NCBI GenBank assembly: GCA_036258055.1
Contig: DATAEK010000434.1
Location: forward strand, 1-14,101
DNA length: 14,101 nucleotides
Direction of reading: 5' to 3'
From: DATAEK01 sp036258055
GTDB lineage: Bacteria > Acidobacteriota > Vicinamibacteria > Vicinamibacterales > 2-12-FULL-66-21
A model generated the notes under the pieces. The model made no database searches and was not told where the DNA came from. It saw only the letters and a list, made by a program, of their open reading frames with translations. Shown here in pieces: positions 1 to 6,430 of this stretch; the stretch's first letter is position 1, and each line of letters starts with the position of its first letter. A program made the translations under genes and the position numbers.

Positions 1-175
1 CGCCTTTAAAGCGAACGGTTGACGCGGTCGCCTTGATGGCACCGCCGTTGATTGACTACCCCCCGGCATTCCGCGATGCCGTCCGCTGAGCATCCGATCC
101 GAGGCCCATCACGAGACGTCACGCCGACGACTGGGCCGAGCGGCCGGGTCTGCTACGCGGGCGCAGGGCGCTGCC
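1..175. other. Left-edge region with no supported gene
   Basis: No open frame here has a believable start or family resemblance. TTGACG at 19-24 could serve as a -35 element, but no AT-rich -10 lies 16-18 bases downstream, so I do not call a promoter for the gene at 190. The first 20 bases, read in reverse, faintly resemble the right end of the repeat-like element near 780. Confidence 0.5.
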
Positions 176-183
176 GAGGAGGG
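176..183 (+). promoter_or_regulatory. Strong Shine-Dalgarno site that fixes the start at 190
   Basis: GAGGAGGG lies 6 bases upstream of the ATG at 190. It is the best ribosome site in the window and decides in favour of the 158-residue protein over the longer frame from 52, which would put 46 uninformative residues in front of the signal peptide. Confidence 0.8.
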
Positions 184-189
184 TTCGTC

Positions 190-666
190 ATGGTTCGCCT
201 GTCAGGCCCGGAGATGGCCGCAGCCGTACTCGTCGTGTTGGTTGTGTCCGGTGGCTACGCCGCTGCCCAGGAGCCTGAAACGCCTGCCGTGAGGATCGCC
301 GGCGAAGAGGCTGTTCCTGCAGTCACTCCATCTGTGTCTGCACAGCTTGGAGTGGCGCGCGCCGAACAGCATCGACCTGGTGCGCTGGTTCCGCTCTATG
401 CGTCGTTCGGCGCCTTGCAAATCCTCGATGCACGATCGACGCTGCAGGCGCTAGACCGGGGTGGCGTCGAAGCGAATCCGGTCATGAAGGGCGTCGTCAG
501 CCATCCGGTCGCCCTCTTCGCCGTCAAGGCTGCCGCGACGACGGGCGTGATAGTCGCAACCGAGAAGATGTGGAAGAAGAACCGGACGGCCGCGGTGATC
601 TTTATGGTGGCGACGAACTCGGCCATGGCGTGGGTCGTCCAGCACAACTCCCGGGTCGCACGCTAG
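190..666 (+). CDS. Small DUF5658-like membrane protein with signal peptide
   Basis: I read this as a 158-residue protein. An upstream in-frame ATG at 52 exists, but the ATG at 190 is preceded by an excellent GAGGAGGG ribosome site with 6-base spacing, and translation from it begins at once with a secretion signal (hydrophobic residues about 9-20, AYAAA-type cleavage near residue 26). After a proline-rich, low-complexity stretch (27-62) come three hydrophobic segments at about 64-80, 105-124 and 132-152. The segment ASFGALQILDARSTL, followed by GGVEANPVM, has the aspartate/threonine and E-x-NP pattern I associate with DUF5658-type membrane proteins, whose function is unknown. It is convergent with the glycan operon and need not be part of it. 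The coding call is firm; the family is a recollection that a profile search should confirm. Confidence 0.75.
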   Translation: MVRLSGPEMAAAVLVVLVVSGGYAAAQEPETPAVRIAGEEAVPAVTPSVSAQLGVARAEQHRPGALVPLYASFGALQILDARSTLQALDRGGVEANPVMKGVVSHPVALFAVKAAATTGVIVATEKMWKKNRTAAVIFMVATNSAMAWVVQHNSRVAR

Positions 667-671
667 TCTCA

Positions 672-695
672 TCCGAGGGGCTTCGCCCCTCCGGA
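672..695. terminator. Strong hairpin between convergent genes, possible bidirectional terminator
   Basis: The 7-base-pair stem GAGGGGC/GCCCCTC (675-691, loop TTC) can alternatively be extended by an outer TCCG/CGGA stem (672-675 with 692-695) with one bulged C. It starts 6 bases after the stop codon of the upstream plus-strand gene and lies beyond the end of the minus-strand operon, where a shared terminator is expected. There is no T-tract on either side, so it is not a classical intrinsic terminator. It may act as a 3' stabilising structure or belong to the neighbouring repeat-like element. Confidence 0.45.
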
Positions 696-783
696 CTCCC
701 CGACTGGCTCGCTCGCGGGGGCCCCCTATGCCCCGCTCCGCTCGCCAGGCTCACTCGCTTTCGCTCGTTCGCTCCGTTTAAGA
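672..783. repeat. Structured GC-rich repeat-like (REP-type) element
   Basis: Past the first hairpin there is a second nested structure. CTGGC (704-708) can pair with GCCAG (744-748), and inside it GCGGGG (715-720) can pair with CCCCGC (731-736). The perfect palindrome GGGGGCCCCC occupies 717-726. To the right is a run of imperfect TCGCT/TTCGCT units (about 751-775) ending in CCGTTTAAG. The composition and modular hairpins look like a dispersed, non-coding palindromic element rather than a gene remnant. Whether it is repeated elsewhere in the genome cannot be seen from one window. Confidence 0.45.
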
Positions 784-799
784 GATGACTTCTAGCCGA

Positions 800-1498
800 T
801 CATTTCCATCCGACCGCGGAGGCGAGCATCTGGAAAACCCCGGCATCGCCGCGGGCAGTCGAGGCCTGATCGAGAATCTCGAGGCATTCGCCGATCGTCG
901 CGGCGACCCCGATGCCGACGTGGCGTGCCTTCCGTGCTGTCGGCTGGTGATCGCCTGACACGATGAGGATTGGCTTCGCGCCACCCTCGGCCAGCACGTC
1001 GACGCAGTTCTGCGCGCTGTCGTCGACGTGGTAGTCGAGCCTCAGTGCGCCGGCGGCCGCGCCGCGCGAGCCGCCGATGACCAGCACGCTCGGCACATCG
1101 AAACCTTGGGCGAGTAGCCATCTCTGCGTCTGACGCTGCACCGTTTCCCCGACCGTCGCCGGTCGCTGCGTGATGAAGAAGACCTCCCATCCGTGGCGCA
1201 GCATGAGATCGCGGATTTTTCGCACTGCGGTCGGGTCGATTGGCTTCAGGGTCGTCCAGAATCCAGGGGTGGACTGGATCGCGCGCCACACAGCATCCGT
1301 CCGGTGCCGACGCTCGTCACCTCCGCCGTGTTCGTGCCCCGAGGGCCCGCTTCGTCGGGACTGCTTCTCCTCCTGTTCCTCAGGCCGCTCGGGCGTGAGC
1401 CGCGTGCCGCGGCCGAAGAGACGAATCTCGATCTGGTGAAAGGCGGATGAGAAATCCGCGAGCACGCCGTCCATGTCGAAACCGATTCTCAGCGGCAT
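800..1498 (-). CDS. HAD-superfamily phosphatase, 5'-nucleotidase-like
   Basis: This 232-residue protein opens with GFDMDGVLADF (residues 6-16). The two aspartates D8 and D10 are the nucleophile and general acid/base of HAD phosphatases, and the GVLADF context is typical of 5'(3')-deoxyribonucleotidase-like members. Motif II is probably FITQRP (108-113, T110). The DYHVDDSAQN stretch (155-164) supplies the acidic motif IV. Residues about 35-66 form a highly charged, low-complexity insert rich in E, R, G and H between the motif I helix and the WRAIQSTPGFW segment. It is probably a disordered loop in the cap region. The gene is last in the operon, with 54 untranslated bases separating it from the ligase gene, so it may be only loosely coupled. 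Substrate is unknown; nucleotide recycling or a sugar-phosphate step are both possible. Confidence 0.8.
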   Translation of the reverse strand: MPLRIGFDMDGVLADFSSAFHQIEIRLFGRGTRLTPERPEEQEEKQSRRSGPSGHEHGGGDERRHRTDAVWRAIQSTPGFWTTLKPIDPTAVRKIRDLMLRHGWEVFFITQRPATVGETVQRQTQRWLLAQGFDVPSVLVIGGSRGAAAGALRLDYHVDDSAQNCVDVLAEGGAKPILIVSGDHQPTARKARHVGIGVAATIGECLEILDQASTARGDAGVFQMLASAVGWK

Positions 1499-1552
1499 TT
1501 GCGTTGGCCTTGAAACGTCACATCTCCGCCTTGATTCATCAAAGGCGCGGGT

Positions 1553-3064
1553 TCACACGCGTGGAAACGCCGGACGGCGATTCAGCGATCGCGGCGGCCA
1601 GGCGGACACGAGCCGCGGACGCGGCGGCACGTCATCTGCGCCGCGCCCCGCGGGCGGCCGGTGCAGCGCGATTGCACAGACGATGGCGAAGAGGGCGGCA
1701 TTGCCCGGCATTTGCAGGCTGAACTCCACCGATTCCTGACACGCGATCGCCATTAGCGACGTCACCGCCCCGGCACGGAGCCACCATGTCATGGACCCTC
1801 GCTGCTCGCGCATGGCCCTGCGAACGTCGCGCGCGAACACCACGACACAGACGAGTGCCGGCAGAGTGAGGAGCAGCCCCCCTTCGGCGGCGAGCTGAAG
1901 GTAGTCATTGTGCGCTTGCGCGAAGAAGTGCGTGAGCTCGTGGCGCTGATAGAAGAGCGCCGCAGCCCAATAGGTGTTGAGCCCCGTACCCGCGAGTGGA
2001 AACGCCCGAATGACGGCCGATGCGTCGGTCCAGGCACCACGCCGGTTATTGAGCTCTCCCCAGTCGCCTGAGCCGAACCGGCTGGCGATTGTATCCGGGC
2101 CGGCCCATACAACGACGAGAGCCGCCAGCACGACGAGGCACACCGCAGCCGCCATGCGCCGCGCCCGGCTCTCGAGCGCCTGGATGATGAACCAGCCCAT
2201 TACCAGCAGCGAAAAGATGAACGCAATGATCCCAGATCGCGACATCGTCATCATCAGGGACAGTGCCATGACGACCGCGGCCGCCGCGATCAGAATGAGC
2301 TGACTCGCCTCCGGTGACGAGAACCACAGGACCTTGTGCCGCCAGCCAGGTCTGAGTCCCCGCATGCTGCGGTCGATCCGCGCCGACACCAGGGCCAGAG
2401 TCAGGGGCAGGGCCATCAGCATCCATCCGGCGAAGTGATTTCTGTTGACGAACGGTCCGAAGGGCATCCGGCCTACTTCGAGCGTCCACACGCCGTAAAT
2501 CGCTCCGGCATACAGCGGCTTCTGGATGATTCCGACAAACGCGAGGACAACGCCGAACGCTGTCAACGCCTCCACGAGGGTGCGGCTTCCGATCACCGAC
2601 AACAGCCGCGCCGTGCCGACGAGCAGCAGCGCCAGGGATCCGTAGAGCGCAAATGCCACCATCGTGTCCTTCGGCCACACCGAGATCGGATGGCGCGGCA
2701 CCACCCCGCCAGAAAAAGAAACATCCAGCTGGCGCACGACGTCGATCGTCCGCGGACTGAACGCCGACAGAGCAGTGGCTGGGAGCGGGATCAGCTGGAC
2801 GAGAATCGCCACCGCAAGCGCGCTCAATGCGATTCTCATGGACCAGTCTGCCACCTTGAGACGGGCGGCTCGGGCTACGAAGAATCCGAATGAACCCGAC
2901 ACCGTGCAGGCGGCTGCCAGCGGCCAGTACGCCCATGGATACGCGCCGCCGAAGGCGAGAGCCCCCCAGGCGACGGCGCAGAGTGGGAACACCAGTGCGA
3001 CGGATGCGGCCCAGTGGAACCCTGCGACGGCCTCCTGCCGCATCGCGGAAACAGAGTGCGTCAT
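1553..3064 (-). CDS. O-antigen ligase family protein (Wzy_C/WaaL/PglL superfamily)
   Basis: A 503-residue polytopic inner-membrane protein with about ten hydrophobic segments. Signature pieces of the ligase/polymerase superfamily are visible: GPFVNRNHFAGW (203-214), TMSRSG (273-278) followed by a transmembrane helix, a long periplasmic region (about 320-385) holding GTGLNTYW (359-366), and AQAHNDYLQLAAEGG (382-396), whose H-N-D-Y-L-Q core is characteristic of these enzymes. They transfer undecaprenyl-diphosphate-linked glycans to lipid A core, to protein, or to another chain. I start at 3064 rather than 3208: the ATG overlaps the TGA of the dehydratase gene as ATGA, and the longer version only adds an Arg/Ser/Ala-rich tail lying over that gene. 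Since a separate Wzy is encoded upstream, ligase or O-linked oligosaccharyltransferase is more likely than polymerase. The acceptor is undetermined. Confidence 0.85.
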   Translation of the reverse strand: MTHSVSAMRQEAVAGFHWAASVALVFPLCAVAWGALAFGGAYPWAYWPLAAACTVSGSFGFFVARAARLKVADWSMRIALSALAVAILVQLIPLPATALSAFSPRTIDVVRQLDVSFSGGVVPRHPISVWPKDTMVAFALYGSLALLLVGTARLLSVIGSRTLVEALTAFGVVLAFVGIIQKPLYAGAIYGVWTLEVGRMPFGPFVNRNHFAGWMLMALPLTLALVSARIDRSMRGLRPGWRHKVLWFSSPEASQLILIAAAAVVMALSLMMTMSRSGIIAFIFSLLVMGWFIIQALESRARRMAAAVCLVVLAALVVVWAGPDTIASRFGSGDWGELNNRRGAWTDASAVIRAFPLAGTGLNTYWAAALFYQRHELTHFFAQAHNDYLQLAAEGGLLLTLPALVCVVVFARDVRRAMREQRGSMTWWLRAGAVTSLMAIACQESVEFSLQMPGNAALFAIVCAIALHRPPAGRGADDVPPRPRLVSAWPPRSLNRRPAFPRV

Positions 3065-5262
3065 TGCAGGTCTCTCGGGGAAAAGCTCGGACGAAGCGGC
3101 ACTTGCAGCGTCTGAACTGCGTTGTCCAGAGCCCCAAGGTCGGGTACCGCGTTCGGCTCCGCCGCGTCCGGAGCGCCGAAGTCCAGCGGGATCAGCCAGC
3201 CGCGCCACTGGCAGTCTTCACAGCGAAACAGCCGCTTGTCCGAGTAGTTCCGGCGCACGCGTTCGGACAGGGTACGCGCGCGAGATCGGTGGAGCGCCTT
3301 CGACCGACAGCCCGGGCAGACGTGCTCGACCGGCCCGTCGGCGGTTCGAGCGAACGCAACAGGCAAGATCTCGATCTCCGCGCGAGACGGAGCCGGCTCC
3401 TCAACAGGCTTCGCGATGTTGCCGTCTGCAGAGAGTCCGGCCAGCGCACGCAGCCCGGACAATACCTCTTCCCGGTTGCCGTCTGCCGCCGCGCTCTCGA
3501 TCCGTGCAATCGAGAGAGCGAAATCCTCGCGCGGCGGTGTCCGAGCGGTGACGCGCAGGATCTTGTCGACTGCGGATGGGGCAACGTCTTCGCCGTGCCC
3601 GACCAGCTCCTCGTAGAGCTTCTCGCCCTGCCGTAATCCGATGAACGTAATTGGAATCTCTTCGTCAGGCACGAAACCAGAGAGACGGATCAGATCGCGC
3701 GCCATGTCCAGAACCTTCACCTGCTCACCCATTTCGAGCACATAGGTGGCGCCGCTCTGCGCCTGGGCCGCCGCGTGAAGCACCAGCTGCACGGCTTCCG
3801 GAATCAGCATGAAGAAGCGCCGCATCTCGGGGTGGGTGATCGTTACGGGTCCACCCTTCTGGATTTGCTGCACGAAGCGGGGGATGACGCTTCCGTTGCT
3901 GGCCAGGACGTTGCCGAACCGAACGACGGCGAAGGAGGTGCCGCTGCCCTCCGCGCGCGCCTGGATGATCATCTCCGCGAGCCGCTTCGATGCTCCCATG
4001 ACGCTCGTGGGATTCACGGCCTTGTCCGTTGAGATCAAGATGCATCGGTCGACGCCGCACTCTTCGGCTGCTTCCGCCAGCAGCCGCGTGCCGCGGACGT
4101 TGTTCTTGATCGCTTCACAGGGATTCTCTTCCATCAGCGGCACGTGTTTGTGCGCAGCGGCATGGAACACGATCTCCGGCTGGTGCTCTTGCATGACCTG
4201 GCGCACACGGATCGCGTCGGTGACGTCGCCGATGACCGGGCGCAACCCGCAGTCCTTGAAGGCGTCATCGAGCTCCATCCGGATCGCGTGCAGGCTGTTC
4301 TCGTAGCGCTCGAGCATCACCAGCGAGGCTGGCTTGAGCTTCGCGATCTGGCGGCACAGCTCGGACCCGATCGATCCCCCGGCACCCGTGACCAGGACGC
4401 GGCGACCTGCGATCAGCTGCTTCACCGGTTCCGGATCCAGTCCTACGGGGGCCCGTGCGAGCAGGTCCTCGACCGCCAGGTTTCGGATCTGCGGCAACTT
4501 GGTCTTCCCATCGATGAGATCCTGAAGGTTCGGCAGCGTCTTGATGGCGACCTTGAATGGCTCCAGCAATCGGACGATGGAGCGAATCGCCGCAGGCGAA
4601 GGGTGCGGGAGCGCAAGCAGCACCTCGTCGGGACGCCATCGCGTAAGGATCTTCGGGAGGTCCTCGCGCGTTCCGAGCACCGGCACGCCATGGATGCGAT
4701 TCCCGACTGTCGACGGGTCGTCGTCTACGAAGCCGATGGGCCGATAGCTGTGCCCCGGGTTGTGCTTCATGTCGCGAACGATGAGCTCGCCGGCAGGGCC
4801 CGCACCGAATATCAAGACGGCCTTGGTCGGCTTGGCCCGAGACAACTCGGCGGAGACTCTCCGGGTCATGCGAACGCCACCAAGGAGCAGCATCAATACC
4901 AGGGCGTCGACGATGAAGATCGACCGCGGGTAGAAGACGGGCCCGAGCGGCGTCCGCGTGTAGAGGAAGAAGATCAGCGAGCTGGCGCACGTGCCTCCGG
5001 CGATCGCTCGCGCGTCATAGATGCTGGTGTGTTGCCAAAGCCCTTCGTACAGCCTGAATGGGATGAACGTGAAAGCGCGAATGGCCACGAGCCACGGAAG
5101 GGTCAGCCAGAACGCCTCATTGGCCCGGTGCGGCACGTCGCCATCGAATCGCAACCAGAAGGCGATCCGGTTCGACAAGACGACCAGCCCCAGCTGAAGC
5201 GCGATCGAGAGCAGGCGACGAACCTGAAATGCGGGTGCGGCGCGCAGCGCGATGTCAGACAC
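3061..5262 (-). CDS. PglF/CapD-type UDP-GlcNAc 4,6-dehydratase with C-terminal zinc-ribbon
   Basis: 733 residues. Four transmembrane segments (about 12-32, 50-70, 88-101, 114-131) precede a CoA-binding-like Rossmann domain (GAGPAG, 153-158) and the catalytic SDR domain (TGAGGSIG, 292-299). The active site reads STDKAVNPTSVMGASK (411-426): T412, D413 and K414, then M422 replacing the usual SDR tyrosine, and K426. This Met-for-Tyr arrangement marks the membrane WbpM/PglF/CapD dehydratases, which form UDP-2-acetamido-2,6-dideoxy-4-hexulose. The normal fold should end near residue 600. Here a further ~130 residues follow, containing CPGC (649-652) and CEDC (681-684) with Arg-rich sequence between, which looks like a zinc-ribbon. 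The start is GTG, with AAAGGA 6 bases upstream, and overlaps the aminotransferase stop by 8 bases. It probably makes the substrate of that aminotransferase. Confidence 0.93.
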   Translation of the reverse strand: MSDIALRAAPAFQVRRLLSIALQLGLVVLSNRIAFWLRFDGDVPHRANEAFWLTLPWLVAIRAFTFIPFRLYEGLWQHTSIYDARAIAGGTCASSLIFFLYTRTPLGPVFYPRSIFIVDALVLMLLLGGVRMTRRVSAELSRAKPTKAVLIFGAGPAGELIVRDMKHNPGHSYRPIGFVDDDPSTVGNRIHGVPVLGTREDLPKILTRWRPDEVLLALPHPSPAAIRSIVRLLEPFKVAIKTLPNLQDLIDGKTKLPQIRNLAVEDLLARAPVGLDPEPVKQLIAGRRVLVTGAGGSIGSELCRQIAKLKPASLVMLERYENSLHAIRMELDDAFKDCGLRPVIGDVTDAIRVRQVMQEHQPEIVFHAAAHKHVPLMEENPCEAIKNNVRGTRLLAEAAEECGVDRCILISTDKAVNPTSVMGASKRLAEMIIQARAEGSGTSFAVVRFGNVLASNGSVIPRFVQQIQKGGPVTITHPEMRRFFMLIPEAVQLVLHAAAQAQSGATYVLEMGEQVKVLDMARDLIRLSGFVPDEEIPITFIGLRQGEKLYEELVGHGEDVAPSAVDKILRVTARTPPREDFALSIARIESAAADGNREEVLSGLRALAGLSADGNIAKPVEEPAPSRAEIEILPVAFARTADGPVEHVCPGCRSKALHRSRARTLSERVRRNYSDKRLFRCEDCQWRGWLIPLDFGAPDAAEPNAVPDLGALDNAVQTLQVPLRPSFSPRDLQ

Positions 5263-6430
5263 GCATCATCCTTTCCGAAATCCGGGTAGCTGAATGGTGA
5301 TCAATCCGCCGCGACACACCCTCGAGGGCCGTGATGACGTAATCCTGTTCTGCGTCGGACAATCCCGAACCACTCGGCAAACACAACCCCGTGGTGAAGA
5401 GTTCCGCAGCCACCTCCCCGCCACGGACGCGGCACTGGCGAAACACCGGTTGAAGATGCATCGGTTTCCAGACAGGGCGCGTTTCGATGTTGCGTGATTC
5501 GAGGTGAAGGCGTATCTCGTCGCTCGTGGCGCCGAACAACAGCGGATCGACGGTGATGCACGTCAACCACGCGTTCGAGCGCCCGTAGCGGGCGTCGGAC
5601 AGGAAGCGGATACCTGAATAGCAGCCAAGAGCGGCTTTGTACCGCCGGCGAATCCGGCGACGGCGGGCGATTTTCTGCGAAAGCGTCGCGAGCTGTCCGC
5701 GACCAATCGCCGCCAGCAGATTGCTCATCCGGTAGTTGAATCCGATCTCCGAGTGCTCGTAGTGTGGCGCAGGATCACGGGCTTGCGTAGCGAGATGTCG
5801 TGCACGCTCGACCAGTGCGCGATTGTGGGAGACGAGCATGCCTCCGCCGCCGGTCGTGATGATCTTGTTTCCGTTGAACGAGAACGCGGCGCAGTCGCCG
5901 AAGGAGCCGGCCTGGCGCGTTCCGCATGAGGCCCCCAGAGCCTCGGCTGCATCTTCGATGAGCGGGACGCCGTAGCGCTGACAGACGGCTGTAAGGCGAT
6001 CGTAATCGCAGCACTGCCCGTACAAATCGACTGAAAGGACTGCCGCAGGGAGACGGCCACGGCGCGCCCGGATCGTCAGTTCTTCCTCCAGCAGATCGAC
6101 ATCCATCGTCCACGTGGTGCGGGCGGCATCGATGAACACCGGCGTTGCGCCGACGTAGGTGATGGCGTTCGCAGTGGCCACGAACGTCAGCGTCGAGGTG
6201 AGGACCTCGTCGCCTTTCCCGATACCGAGGGCGGCCAGGCAGAGGTGCAGCGCACCGGTGCCGCTCGAGACCGCCAGGGCGCCGGGAACGCCGACGACGG
6301 CAGCGAATTCGCGTTCGAAGGCGTCCACATGCGCTCCGAGCGGAGCAATCCAGTTCGAATCGAACGCGTCGAGGAGCAGCTCACGTTCAAGCTGCCCGGC
6401 GTCCGGAGGCGATAAATAGATGCGCTTCAT
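5255..6430 (-). CDS. DegT/DnrJ/EryC1 family PLP aminotransferase (PglE-like)
   Basis: 391 residues, the usual length for sugar-nucleotide aminotransferases of this family. SSGTGALHL (55-63) is the phosphate-binding region. IEDAAEALGA (158-167) carries D160, which should pair with the PLP ring nitrogen. SFNGNKIITTGGGGML (184-199) contains the Schiff-base lysine K189. The SFNGNKI wording, rather than the SFxxxK of many dTDP-sugar enzymes, matches the PglE type that aminates C4 of UDP-4-keto-6-deoxy-GlcNAc. Lying directly upstream of the PglF-type dehydratase gene, it most likely converts that enzyme's product to a UDP-2-acetamido-4-amino-2,4,6-trideoxyhexose in the cytosol, with glutamate as probable amino donor. 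Its ATG overlaps the formyltransferase stop as ATGA. Amination position is inferred from family and context, not proven by sequence. Confidence 0.93.
   Translation of the reverse strand: MKRIYLSPPDAGQLERELLLDAFDSNWIAPLGAHVDAFEREFAAVVGVPGALAVSSGTGALHLCLAALGIGKGDEVLTSTLTFVATANAITYVGATPVFIDAARTTWTMDVDLLEEELTIRARRGRLPAAVLSVDLYGQCCDYDRLTAVCQRYGVPLIEDAAEALGASCGTRQAGSFGDCAAFSFNGNKIITTGGGGMLVSHNRALVERARHLATQARDPAPHYEHSEIGFNYRMSNLLAAIGRGQLATLSQKIARRRRIRRRYKAALGCYSGIRFLSDARYGRSNAWLTCITVDPLLFGATSDEIRLHLESRNIETRPVWKPMHLQPVFRQCRVRGGEVAAELFTTGLCLPSGSGLSDAEQDYVITALEGVSRRIDHHSATRISERMMRV
5269..5274 (-). promoter_or_regulatory. Shine-Dalgarno for the dehydratase GTG start
   Basis: On the minus strand AAAGGA lies 6 bases before the GTG at 5262, inside the end of the aminotransferase gene. 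ATGs at 5269 and 5266 are in other frames, so the GTG with this site is the best start. Confidence 0.65.

Noticed and set aside
19..24. TTGACG as a sigma-70 type -35 element for the gene at 190
   Set aside because: No plausible -10 hexamer at the right distance.
52..189. N-terminal extension of the plus-strand gene from the ATG at 52
   Set aside because: No ribosome site, uninformative composition, and a very strong Shine-Dalgarno followed by a signal peptide at 190.
2046..3137. Second minus-strand frame inside the ligase gene (363 codons)
   Set aside because: Arg-rich translation without membrane segments in a frame shifted from a clear polytopic membrane protein.
3065..3208. 48-residue N-terminal extension of the ligase-like protein
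   Set aside because: It lies over the 3' end of the dehydratase gene, is Arg/Ser/Ala-rich, and the ATGA junction at 3061-3064 gives a standard coupled start.
4144..5289. Long plus-strand open frame opposite the dehydratase (381 codons)
   Set aside because: Its translation is a charged Arg/Asp/Glu/Gln/Pro-rich string without motifs; it is the antisense shadow of a GC-rich gene with clear catalytic motifs.
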